Assembly (NCBI GenBank): GCA_964385235.1
Contig: CAYLOD010000034.1
Location: forward strand, 1-17,227
DNA length: 17,227 nt
Source of the DNA: Pseudoruminococcus sp964385235
GTDB taxonomy: Bacteria > Bacillota > Clostridia > Oscillospirales > Acutalibacteraceae
Direction: 5' to 3'
Of the stretch, positions 6,972-14,082 are shown piece after piece. Position 1 is the stretch's first letter, and each line of letters starts with the position of its first letter. The position numbers were made by a program, and so were the translations under genes. The notes under the pieces were generated by a model. That model was not told where the DNA came from, searched no databases, and saw nothing but the letters and a program-made list of their open reading frames with translations.

Positions 6972-8246
6972 TCAAAACAGCTTGTTCATTACAAGGCCTG
7001 TGATAAGCTTGGGATAGAAATATGTGGACTTCTGCGGCATTTTGCCTCCTGCCGCCGCTACATCACGGATTTCCGTTACACGCGTCGGATTGAGGATAAA
7101 CGCGCATTGTGCGCTGCCGTTCCTGACGCTTTGTATCGCGTCGTTAAAATCCTTGGTATATATCAGATTTTTCTGATCGGCCATGTTCTCGGCGTCAATC
7201 CCGAACAACTTTTCAAGAATAAGCGAGTGCAAAACGGTAACGTCAAGCTCTCTGACGGGTTCGAGCATACCGGGGAGAAGTTTTTTTAGCGCGTCGGAGT
7301 CCCTGAACGTAAGCAGTGTATAGCCGTCGCCGCCGCTGTAAAACCCGTATGCCTTTTTGCCGCGGTCATAAAGCTCACGCAGATCTCTTTCCATTGAAAC
7401 ATATGAAGGCTTTTTCTCCACATCAAAATATTCCCCGAATCGCTCCTCTGACTTTATGGGGTCAAAGCTCTCAAGGCCGCGGACGACCCTGTGCGTCGGG
7501 AAAACGACAAGCCCCTCATGCTCCATATCGACGAGCATCATCATCACATAATCCTCGCCGCCGTCGCCGATGTTATTCTCCCGGCAGTAGTTCCTGTAAT
7601 TCAGGGCTGTTTCATAGCGGTGGTGTCCGTCTGCTATGTACAGTCTTTTGCCGTCAAATTCACCGCAGATCGCATTGATGCCGGCTTCGTCCGTAACTAT
7701 CCACAGACGGTGCGTAACTCCGTCGTTGTCCGTAAGTTCTATCTCAGGCTTTCCTGCCGACAGCTCGTCGAGCTTATTTCTTACCGTATGCTTCTCGTCC
7801 ATATAAAGTGAGTAAACCTGACTGAAATTACATGCGGTTGCTTTCATAAGCTCAAAGCGGTCCCGCTTCGCCTTGGATAAGGTTTCCTCGTGCGGAAGTA
7901 TAATACCCTTTGAGAACTCCTCAAGTCTTACTCTTGTTATACAACCCTTGAATTTATTGCGTACCCCGTATGCCGTAAATTCTTCCTCATAAATGTATAT
8001 ACCCTCACGCTCGTCCTGCTTCAGGATGCCGTCATTTATCCATTTCTCAAGAGTTTTCCCCGCTTCCTCATAGGGATTCTCTCCGCGCGGAAGTTCCAGT
8101 CTGATTATATTATGCTCGTTTTTGCCGATATATGCTTTGCGCTGTTCCTCACTGATTATGTCATACGGCGGACAAACCAACCCGTCGATCCTGCCGGCCT
8201 TTTCAATATCAAATCTCAGTGCGCGAAACGGTTTAACTTCTGCCAT
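6972..8246 (-). CDS. DUF1015 family protein
   Basis: The 424-residue protein belongs to DUF1015, a widespread, uncharacterised bacterial family of about 400-430 residues. Family-typical features are the opening PFRALRFD, VCPPYDIIS near residues 24-32, NIIRLELPRG near 46-55, LPHEETLSKAKRDRFELM near 116-133 and IADGHHRYETALNYR near 204-218, where the paired histidines suggest a catalytic or metal-binding site. No enzymatic activity has been settled for the family to my knowledge. AAAGGAG (8256-8262) is 9 nt before the ATG, and a promoter lies about 30 nt further up. A membrane protein gene follows 57 nt downstream on the same strand. Confidence 0.9.
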   Translation of the reverse strand: MAEVKPFRALRFDIEKAGRIDGLVCPPYDIISEEQRKAYIGKNEHNIIRLELPRGENPYEEAGKTLEKWINDGILKQDEREGIYIYEEEFTAYGVRNKFKGCITRVRLEEFSKGIILPHEETLSKAKRDRFELMKATACNFSQVYSLYMDEKHTVRNKLDELSAGKPEIELTDNDGVTHRLWIVTDEAGINAICGEFDGKRLYIADGHHRYETALNYRNYCRENNIGDGGEDYVMMMLVDMEHEGLVVFPTHRVVRGLESFDPIKSEERFGEYFDVEKKPSYVSMERDLRELYDRGKKAYGFYSGGDGYTLLTFRDSDALKKLLPGMLEPVRELDVTVLHSLILEKLFGIDAENMADQKNLIYTKDFNDAIQSVRNGSAQCAFILNPTRVTEIRDVAAAGGKMPQKSTYFYPKLITGLVMNKLF

Positions 8247-8276
8247 AAATATGCACTCCTTTCTGTATGTAAGATG

Positions 8277-8306
8277 ATTTTACCCCATCAGATGCCGTTT
8301 CGTCAA
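8277..8306 (-). promoter_or_regulatory. Promoter of the DUF1015 gene
   Basis: On the minus strand TTGACG (8301-8306) and TAAAAT (8277-8282) are separated by 18 bp. The -10 lies about 30 bp before the start codon. Confidence 0.65.
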
Positions 8307-8367
8307 CTGTCGGTTTTGATATTAAGGCAAATATATCATGTATATGACGCAAAGTTTATCGAAATAA

Positions 8368-8586
8368 CTCAGTCCGAAATATTTTAAATCCAATAAATCA
8401 GACGCCAATGCAAAGCATGAACCGAAATTATTTTACTCCCATGTCACTTCGGAACAGCTCAAGGAGCTAACCTCCGGCGGGATACCCTTTGAGATGAAAA
8501 GCTGCACCGACAGGTGTATCATACGCTATTCGGAAAAGCAGGAGTGGGCAAAAAATTTACTTGACGTAAAAAATTGCGTTATATAA
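8368..8586 (+). pseudogene. Orphan 3' fragment of a gene
   Basis: After an upstream stop at 8365 the frame stays open to TAA at 8584. It has a coding-like residue mix, including FYSHVTSEQLKELTSGGIPF and a later CTDRCIIRYSEKQEWAKNLL. No start codon with a ribosome binding site precedes it, so it is most likely the surviving C-terminal part of a protein of 100 residues or more. I do not recognise the family. It lies 33 nt before the small-ORF/VapD cassette and may be debris from the same insertion. Confidence 0.4.
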
Positions 8587-8619
8587 GCGAAAATATATCA
8601 GACAGGAGAGAATAATATC

Positions 8620-8784
8620 ATGGTTAAATTAACATTTGAATTTTATAAGGCAGGGCTTGCCAAGGCGGGACTTACGGAGAATGATCTGCTGACAGAGGTA
8701 CGGAAGTATGCAAAAGAAAATAAAATTGCAGAAACATTCATGGCGTTTTTGAAAAAGACGGAGAAGATGCGTTTTGCCTATTGA
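8620..8784 (+). CDS. Small protein (54 aa) at the head of the VapD cassette
   Basis: ATG at 8620 follows AGGAG (8604-8608) at a spacing of 11 nt, and the frame ends at TGA 8782-8784. The product is helical in character and basic, beginning MVKLTFEFYKAGLAKAGL and ending KKTEKMRFAY. There is no signal peptide or membrane segment. Its stop codon shares a base with the next ATG (TGATG), a classic translational-coupling arrangement. I do not recognise the family. Its place at the start of a three-gene set ending in a VapD ribonuclease makes an antitoxin or accessory role possible, but this is inference from position only. Confidence 0.55.
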   Translation: MVKLTFEFYKAGLAKAGLTENDLLTEVRKYAKENKIAETFMAFLKKTEKMRFAY

Positions 8785-8945
8785 TGATAATCGCAAATCA
8801 GTTTTTGACCGATATTCAAGAGCATTTGAATTACATGAAATATTTAGAATATGATGATGGGTACGAAAAAGAAAACTGTGTAGAAGGCTTTAAACAATGG
8901 AAGATAACAGAAAATGAGAAACACAAGGAAACAAATAGCTTTTGA
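8784..8945 (+). CDS. Small acidic protein (53 aa), candidate antitoxin of VapD
   Basis: ATG at 8784 overlaps the stop of the preceding small gene, and the frame runs to TGA at 8943-8945, overlapping the vapD-like gene by 32 nt. The product begins MIIANQFLTDIQEHLNYMKY and has an acidic middle (LEYDDGYEKE). Small size, acidity and overlap directly upstream of a VapD toxin fit a type II antitoxin in the position of VapX, but I see no sequence motif that proves it. Its translation may depend on the upstream gene, since no separate ribosome binding site is obvious. Confidence 0.5.
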   Translation: MIIANQFLTDIQEHLNYMKYLEYDDGYEKENCVEGFKQWKITENEKHKETNSF

Positions 8946-9237
8946 TTTAGATACAAATGTACTTAAACAGATTTTCGGAGAAAACTATACAAAGGCATGT
9001 TATGACATAGCACGGTTTTTGAAAAATGATTTTGACCATATTCAAGGCAGTGTATATATCAGCAAAAGACCTGTAACATATATATTTTTTTATTTATGTC
9101 AAGAACTTGAAAAACAGTATACATATTTAGAAAAATGTGTCAGGGATATTTCATTATCCGGCTTAAGCATTTCAAGGAATAAAAATATAAATCAATTATT
9201 TTCTTATGACGGAGAAGCCGGAGAACGGATATTTTAA
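8914..9237 (+). CDS. vapD: VapD-like endoribonuclease (toxin)
   Basis: The 107-residue protein matches the VapD family, Cas2-fold endoribonucleases that act as toxins and occur on plasmids and chromosomal islands. Visible signatures are the first strand QIAFDLDTN (residues 7-15) with the two conserved aspartates, GENYTKACYDIARFL near 22-36, the second-strand motif QGSVYIS near 44-50, and CVRDISLSG near 75-83. About 12 extra residues after the fold (around SYDGEAGERIF) go beyond the usual 90-100. GGAAG (8899-8903) lies 10 nt before the ATG. It overlaps the preceding small gene, which fits co-expression of antitoxin and toxin. The surrounding DNA is clearly AT-richer than ychF and DUF1015, suggesting acquisition. 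Confidence 0.8.
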   Translation: MRNTRKQIAFDLDTNVLKQIFGENYTKACYDIARFLKNDFDHIQGSVYISKRPVTYIFFYLCQELEKQYTYLEKCVRDISLSGLSISRNKNINQLFSYDGEAGERIF

Positions 9238-9330
9238 TTTCATATTAAAATGCTGACTTCAAGTCCGTGCGAAGACAACTATTCAGAAATTTTTTAATGG
9301 CAAAGATGATATATTAAGAAGAATGTATAA

Positions 9331-9361
9331 AATAAAAAGACAGGCGGTCAAGATTCGCCTG
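9331..9361 (-). terminator. Terminator of ychF
   Basis: On the minus strand CAGGCG and CGCCTG (9356-9361 and 9341-9346) form a stem with a 9-nt loop, followed by TCTTTTTATTTT. It starts about 30 nt after the ychF stop codon. Confidence 0.8.
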
Positions 9362-9390
9362 CCGAAAATTTATTGATACAGGTACGTCAC

Positions 9391-10485
9391 TTACACATTA
9401 AATCTGAAGTGAACAATATCCCCGTCCCTCATTACATAGTCCTTTCCCTCGGAGCGTACAAGCCCCTTTTCCTTAGCGGCGTTCATAGAGCCGCACGCGA
9501 TCAAATCGTCAAAGGATATGACCTCAGCGCGAATGAACCCGCGCTCAAAATCCGTGTGAATCTTACCCGCGGCCTGCGGAGCCTTTGTGCCCTTAGTGAT
9601 AGTCCATGCCCTTACCTCGGGCTTTCCCGCCGTTAAGTAGGAAATAAGCCCCAGCAGTGAGTAGCACTCCGTGATAAGCCTGTCAAGACCCGATTGTTCC
9701 AGCCCCATTTCGGAGAGGAATATAGCTTTCTCCTCATAGCTCAGATCCGAGATTTCAGCCTCGCTTTCGGCGCATATCGGAAGGACGGCGGCGTGTTCGC
9801 TGTCGGCTATTTCCCTGACCGTTTGAACATATTTGTTGTTTTCAATACCCTTTGCAAAATCGTCCTCGTTTACATTCGCGGCATATATTACCGGCTTGTT
9901 TGTGAGGAGAGCGACGCTCTTGAGAAGCTCCGCCTCATCATCGTTGCACTCAACCGAGCGGGCGGATCTGCCCTCGTTGAGAGCCTCCTTGACTCGTTTA
10001 AAAAAGTCAAGCTCTGACTGATATTTTTTGTCGCCCTTGAGAAGCTTTTGAGTTTTATCGATGCGGCGGTCGAGCATTTCCATATCGGAGAGTATAAGCT
10101 CTACGTTTATTGTATCAATATCACGTTTGGGATCAACAGAACCGTCAACATGGATAATATCATCATTATCAAAGCAGCGGACGACGTGAACGATCGCGTC
10201 GCATTCCCTTATATTGGATAAAAATTTATTGCCAAGCCCCTCGCCCTTGGACGCTCCCTTTACAAGACCCGCTATATCAACAAACTCAACTGTGGCGGGC
10301 GTAAATTTCTCGGGCTGATACATTTCCGCGAGCTTGTCAAGGCGCGGATCAGGGACAGCGACTACGCCCACGTTCGGCTCTATGGTGCAAAACGGATAGT
10401 TGGCTGATTGCGCGCCCGCGTTTGTGATAGCGTTAAAGAGCGTGCTTTTCCCTACATTCGGTAAACCTACGATTCCAAGTTTCAT
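9391..10485 (-). CDS. ychF: Ribosome-associated ATPase/GTPase YchF (OLA1 family)
   Basis: YchF is a conserved Obg-family P-loop NTPase that binds ribosomes and, in studied members, prefers ATP. The 364 residues equal the usual length. The G1 motif is GLPNVGKST near residues 7-15, the G3 region DIAGLVKGASKGEG near 67-80, and the usual NKxD is replaced by AANVNEDD, as in this family. A coiled-coil insertion precedes the C-terminal TGS domain (AWTITKGTKAPQAAGKIHTD then KEKGLVRSEGKDYVMRDGD). The start is ATG at 10485 with AAAGGA 8 nt upstream; the frame extends 35 codons further up, but that part lacks the family N-terminus MKLGIVGLPN. It appears to be a single-gene unit with its own terminator. 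Confidence 0.96.
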   Translation of the reverse strand: MKLGIVGLPNVGKSTLFNAITNAGAQSANYPFCTIEPNVGVVAVPDPRLDKLAEMYQPEKFTPATVEFVDIAGLVKGASKGEGLGNKFLSNIRECDAIVHVVRCFDNDDIIHVDGSVDPKRDIDTINVELILSDMEMLDRRIDKTQKLLKGDKKYQSELDFFKRVKEALNEGRSARSVECNDDEAELLKSVALLTNKPVIYAANVNEDDFAKGIENNKYVQTVREIADSEHAAVLPICAESEAEISDLSYEEKAIFLSEMGLEQSGLDRLITECYSLLGLISYLTAGKPEVRAWTITKGTKAPQAAGKIHTDFERGFIRAEVISFDDLIACGSMNAAKEKGLVRSEGKDYVMRDGDIVHFRFNV

Positions 10486-10832
10486 ATTTATATTCCTTTC
10501 ATTATATGATAAACGGAAGTCTGCGGAGCGGCACTCTCCCCCGTTGGATTCCCGGCGGGGATACCCGGACTGATTTATATTCCTCACCATTCGCTCAAAA
10601 TAGGAACGGAGATCTTTTAAAGGTTTCAGCGTACTTAATAATAAGCGCCGCTAAGAAAATCGCGGCGCTGAACTAAGAAAGAAGCTTTTCAATATATTTC
10701 AGCTAACTTCCGATGCATTTTTATCAACTCAGCCGCACACATACTCCCGGTCATGTTCTTGACGGAGGATACAATTTCATCACCGTTCATCAATATCGAC
10801 AGTTATTTTCAATGTATATGCGCGCGTTATGT
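10486..10832. other. Intergenic region between ychF and the glycosyltransferase gene
   Basis: The ychF leader (about 10500-10580) is GC-rich and can fold (CCCCG...CGGGG). A perfect 8-bp hairpin, AGCGCCGC (10644-10651) with GCGGCGCT (10662-10669), is followed on the minus strand by only a weak T stretch and may end the lipid-gene transcript. A minus-strand frame of 33 codons (10689-10790, starting MNGDEIVSSVKNMTG) looks coding but has no ribosome binding site, so it may be a remnant. Confidence 0.4.
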
Positions 10833-11966
10833 TTATCCGTATAAAGCTGTTATTTTTGACTGGCTGTACTCATTTTCTATAAGTTCGCAAATTGAGGAAG
10901 CGGCATTTTCCGAAATAATACTATGTTGATTTTCACGCATTTTTTGCCGCTGGGTTTCATCCATCAGACGGTTGCAGGCGTCTATCAGTTCCTTCTTTGG
11001 AGATCTTACGGCACAGCACATACCATTCTTTTCAAAAAACGCCATGTTGCGGGTTTCACACCCCGGGATCGGCGTAATGTGAACCAGCGCGGTTTCGGTC
11101 ACTGCCGCTTCCGTAGAGGACAGTCCTCCCGGCTTTGACAGGAAAAGGTCGCAGGCACGCATATATTCCGCCATTTGCGAGGTATATTCAAGGAGAATAC
11201 AGCGATTCTGATATTTGTTATTCAAATGCTGATACAAGGTACGGTTATTGCCGCATACGATTATCAGCCTTACCTTATCGTCATAATGTTCCAGAAGCAG
11301 AGGAACGATTAACTCGATCTGACCCGCGCCGACACTCCCGCCCGCTATTAAGATATATTTTTTCTCCGGGTCAAGTCCAAGACTGATCTTAGCTTCATTT
11401 GGGTCAATTTCTTCGCGAAATTGCTGTCTTACAGGGATACCGAGGGGAACTATACGATTTCTCGAAATACCTCTTGACACAAATTCATCGGTCAGTTCCT
11501 TAGCGGGAATGATATAATAATCGCAGTCGGTTTCCTCTGTGAAGGGTATGCAGGTGTAGTCTGTTGCGATAAAATAGGTTTTAGGTACGGTAATTCCGTG
11601 CCGTTTCATGTTTGTGATTATTTCAGCAGGGAAAAGATGCGTAGTTACAATCGCGTCAAAATGATTCTCGAGTATGAATTTTTCAAAGAGCGGCACCATT
11701 CTCCCGTTAATGTGGTAGACAGGAGAAAAAAACGGCAGTTTACGGTAAATGTTTCCCAAGCGGTATAACAGACCAAAAGCGGAAGGCGCTTTCTGCACGA
11801 GGTTAATATATATATTGTTAATAGTATCGGCAATTTTTGAATCTTTCAGCAAATAAGGATTCAGCGTTTTTACACTGTGGCCCCTTGCGGACAGTTCTTG
11901 TTTCATTGCTATACATGCGCTGTTGTGACCGCCGCCTGTCCCGCAGGATAGGATCAACGCATCCAT
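10833..11966 (-). CDS. UgtP/MGDG-synthase-like glycosyltransferase (GT28)
   Basis: The 377-residue protein resembles processive diacylglycerol glycosyltransferases and MGDG synthases. These move a sugar from a UDP-sugar to diacylglycerol at the inner face of the membrane, making glycolipids and lipoteichoic-acid anchors. The N-terminal acceptor domain has LSCGTGGGHNSAC near residues 6-18. The donor domain has the glycine loop GGSVGAGQIE near 209-218 and the nucleotide-sugar motif SKPGGLSSTEA near 277-287. The donor and acceptor cannot be read from sequence, and MurG is excluded by the N-terminal motif. The start overlaps the end of the PlsY-like gene by 13 nt, so the two are translationally linked and probably work in one lipid pathway. 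Confidence 0.85.
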   Translation of the reverse strand: MDALILSCGTGGGHNSACIAMKQELSARGHSVKTLNPYLLKDSKIADTINNIYINLVQKAPSAFGLLYRLGNIYRKLPFFSPVYHINGRMVPLFEKFILENHFDAIVTTHLFPAEIITNMKRHGITVPKTYFIATDYTCIPFTEETDCDYYIIPAKELTDEFVSRGISRNRIVPLGIPVRQQFREEIDPNEAKISLGLDPEKKYILIAGGSVGAGQIELIVPLLLEHYDDKVRLIIVCGNNRTLYQHLNNKYQNRCILLEYTSQMAEYMRACDLFLSKPGGLSSTEAAVTETALVHITPIPGCETRNMAFFEKNGMCCAVRSPKKELIDACNRLMDETQRQKMRENQHSIISENAASSICELIENEYSQSKITALYG

Positions 11967-12565
11967 AACAGCTTCACCTTAAATTTTTCCTTTTTTTCGT
12001 CGCTTAACAGCAACCGCAGACACACTATCGCGGTGATTATCAAAAAGCCGACACATACCGAGGGTGCGGCACGCAGCAGGATCATACCGGCGGCGGCAGC
12101 CAAATATGCGAAAATAGTGCGATAATAATGCGGTGTGATCCTCAATATCACGGACAGAGTTATAAACGCTGCCGCTAACATGATGACCGGCATCCAATAA
12201 GGAATTATACCTAACAGGCAGCCGAATGTCGTCGCTATTCCTTTTCCGCCGTGAAATCTGCTGAACAACGGGAGTATATGCCCCACTACAGGCGCGATCA
12301 GAACGGGCAGCAAGCCCCATTCTCTGCGATTCGGCACGAAACGCAAAAACAAAAATACAGGCAGGAATCCTTTGAGAATATCGCAAATCAAGGTCAGTGT
12401 TCCGCACCAAAAACCCCCGTATTTATATGCATTCGCTGTACCCGGATTATGATCCGCGCTTTTTTTGTACAACTCTTTTTTCCCAAATGCATTTCCGAAC
12501 ACCTTAGCGTATAGTACGCTGCCGGAAAAATATCCAAATATGGTAAAGATAATTACCGCCAACAT
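11954..12565 (-). CDS. plsY: PlsY-like glycerol-3-phosphate acyltransferase
   Basis: PlsY transfers an acyl group from acyl-phosphate to glycerol-3-phosphate, the first step of phospholipid synthesis. The 203 residues match the family. Several hydrophobic helices are visible. GYFSGSVLYAK near residues 11-21 is the first conserved loop, DHNPGTANAYKYGG near 38-51 stands where typical PlsY has GSGNPGATN, and FHGGKGIATTFG near 104-115 is the second conserved loop. The altered first loop marks a divergent subgroup or second copy. The start is ATG at 12565 because AAGGAGG lies 7-10 nt upstream; a TTG or other start further up would add a basic 19-residue leader. The glycosyltransferase overlaps its 3' end, suggesting a dedicated glycolipid unit. 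Confidence 0.85.
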   Translation of the reverse strand: MLAVIIFTIFGYFSGSVLYAKVFGNAFGKKELYKKSADHNPGTANAYKYGGFWCGTLTLICDILKGFLPVFLFLRFVPNRREWGLLPVLIAPVVGHILPLFSRFHGGKGIATTFGCLLGIIPYWMPVIMLAAAFITLSVILRITPHYYRTIFAYLAAAAGMILLRAAPSVCVGFLIITAIVCLRLLLSDEKKEKFKVKLLWMR

Positions 12566-12700
12566 TACTATGCTCCTCCTTTTAGTTCTTTGTGTCGTTT
12601 GTAAGCGCTTTTCTAAGATCATTTATAATTTATATTTCCGATAGAGGTGTAGTACATCACGCCGCGTTTTTCGGGTTCAGCGTACGTTCAAATACCTCTT

Positions 12701-12921
12701 TTAAAATCGCGGGTCGATCTCAAACCGATCAAGATCCTGATCTGCCTTTGTCAACGGAAGTTTCCCACGATTCCGTCTGTTAAGCCGGGTATTTCAATTT
12801 TCTGATTTTAAATACAGCTATCCCTTAGCGCCTCAATTTCAGACTTGCTCTCACCTGTACATGATAAAAGCGCCCGTCTGATTTCTTTAATTGATTTTTC
12901 ACCAATTTCAAAATAAACGGG
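12701..12921 (-). pseudogene. Decayed coding fragments in a gene-poor gap
   Basis: Two minus-strand frames look coding but lack starts. One (12808-12921) reads YFEIGEKSIKEIRRALLSCT and continues to a stop at 12808. The other (12701-12793), in a different frame, includes RGKLPLTKADQDLDRFEIDP and stops at 12701. Read in order they could be the C-terminal part of one protein interrupted by a frame change. I do not recognise it. They lie between the PlsY-like gene and a run of degenerate repeats, in a 760-bp stretch (12566-13329) otherwise without a gene. Confidence 0.35.
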
Positions 12922-12969
12922 TTACATACATTTTCCACGGCCGCTAAGGTACTTTCTCATAAGCGGGGA

Positions 12970-12997
12970 AATTCCTTTATTGACACAGAACGTCCCC
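12970..12997 (+). repeat. Degenerate dispersed repeat, copy B
   Basis: AATTCCTTTATTGACACAGA followed by ACGTCCCC matches the right half of the murC-leader repeat (3799-3826) with a few single-base gaps and substitutions. Confidence 0.45.
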
Positions 12998-13232
12998 CTG
13001 TTGTCTTTTCTCGGCAGATGAGGTTCATTTTTTGTTCAAACCGCGCAAACCCCATTGAAACATATTATAACGCAAAAATTTGAAAATTACAATAACTAAA
13101 GAAAAGCTCGTGTAAATTTACGAAAAAATAATATTTCCAGGATAAAATTTATGTATTTAAGTGCGATTATGAATGATATTTAAACTTTCTTATAAAAATT
13201 TTGATCTTATCAATATCGCAATCACCATTCAT

Positions 13233-13255
13233 AAAAAAACACCGCCGAAGCGATG
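13233..13255 (-). terminator. UUCG-loop terminator of the 13330-13830 gene
   Basis: On the minus strand CATCGC, loop TTCG, GCGGTG (one G-T pair) is followed by seven T residues. It lies about 75 nt after the stop codon of the upstream gene. The stable UUCG tetraloop makes the call firm. Confidence 0.85.
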
Positions 13256-13290
13256 CCTTTAAATATTTTAGTGACTTATAAATACTTGTG

Positions 13291-13318
13291 ATAATGACGG
13301 TGCAAGCCCCTTATTAAA
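13291..13318 (+). repeat. Degenerate dispersed repeat, copy C
   Basis: ATAATGACGGTGCAAGCCCC followed by TTATTAAA matches the left half of the murC-leader repeat (3786-3814) with a few changes. Confidence 0.45.
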
Positions 13319-13329
13319 TATCATTAACT

Positions 13330-13830
13330 TCAAGTATCGGATATTGCTTGCGCTGATGGGCTTTCAATCTGTATTTTTGTTGCTTTCAGACCTTTCATCA
13401 TGCGCTTTTGTAAGCGATTTTTCGGCTTTTCAACAATCCAGATATTGGCCGCCTCCCAAACAGCAAATGAACCGACGATAGAAATCAGTTCAACAAAAAC
13501 AGAGCCGATAACATTGTCTAACGCTATTGCCGCGGCGACAAAGACAACGCCAATACAAAGCAGCCATATCTGTTTTACCCGGTTCAAACGCCGCTGGTTT
13601 GAATTGCTGATTTCATACTTTCGGATAAGTTCCTGAAAAGCATCGCGTACTCGGCCATAGTCAATTTCACTGCCGCATTTAATTTTTAAGATAATAGAAT
13701 CATCACCACCCTTTTTTTCGTACTGCTCCGTAAGATAGTCAACGACATCGCTGTTCAGTGTGCGGCAGCTTTCATCATAGGGGCTGTACAGTTCACTTTC
13801 GGACTCGATTTTTACTTGTATTGTGTACAT
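13330..13830 (-). CDS. Unrecognised two-helix membrane protein
   Basis: I do not recognise this 166-residue protein. Residues 1-85 form a soluble, acidic part with a beta-alpha pattern (YTIQVKIESESELYSPYD, then VVDYLTEQYEKKGGDDSIIL). A basic stretch, NQRRLNRVK, leads into two hydrophobic segments around WLLCIGVVFVAAAIAL and SVFVELISIVGSFAVWEAA. A basic tail follows with KPKNRLQKRMMKGLK. Both ends would therefore face the cytoplasm. AAAGGAG lies 7 nt before the ATG. It has its own consensus promoter about 55 nt upstream and a UUCG terminator, so it is a single-gene unit. Its role is unknown; the N-terminal region is a plausible sensor or interaction domain, but that is a guess. Confidence 0.8.
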   Translation of the reverse strand: MYTIQVKIESESELYSPYDESCRTLNSDVVDYLTEQYEKKGGDDSIILKIKCGSEIDYGRVRDAFQELIRKYEISNSNQRRLNRVKQIWLLCIGVVFVAAAIALDNVIGSVFVELISIVGSFAVWEAANIWIVEKPKNRLQKRMMKGLKATKIQIESPSAQAISDT

Positions 13831-13880
13831 AGTAATTCTCCTTTTTATGCTCTATGTCTGTACCGGGGGTTCAGATTCAG

Positions 13881-13909
13881 ATTATACCATAAAACCGCTG
13901 ATTCTTCAA
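13881..13909 (-). promoter_or_regulatory. Promoter of the 13330-13830 gene
   Basis: On the minus strand TTGAAG (13904-13909), a 17-bp spacer and a perfect TATAAT (13881-13886) precede the start codon by about 50 nt. Confidence 0.8.
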
Positions 13910-13945
13910 CCGGGCAAGAGGAATTTCATGTGAACACACATTAAA

Positions 13946-13979
13946 AAGCAGGCAGACGCGGATATGCGGCTGCCTGCTT
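13946..13979 (-). terminator. Terminator of the ulosonic-acid operon
   Basis: AAGCAGGCAG and CTGCCTGCTT (13970-13979 and 13946-13955) form a perfect 10-bp stem with an additional CGC/GCG inside. On the minus strand it is followed by a TTTTTA tail. It lies about 100 nt after the KdsC-like stop codon. Confidence 0.85.
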
Positions 13980-14082
13980 ATGTATTTTCATTTTTTCTTT
14001 TTGACAGAATGTTGACAAAGGGTCTGAAAATATTTAAATTCTTCAGGCGACATTTTTCAGCCTCTTTGCAAAATCCGCACCT

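Noticed and set aside
10538..10566. GC-rich segment resembling the array units (CCCGTTGG and CCCGGCGGG)
   Set aside because: Only two short matches with an 11-bp rather than 15-bp offset; it can be explained by a GC-rich hairpin in the ychF leader.
10486..10590. 35-codon N-terminal extension of ychF
   Set aside because: YchF proteins begin directly at MKLGIVGLPN, and AAAGGA is correctly spaced before that ATG.
13988..14053. 21-codon minus-strand frame starting MSPEEFKYFQTLC
   Set aside because: An AGAGG lies upstream, but it is very short and lies between the last operon gene and its terminator; it cannot be told from chance.
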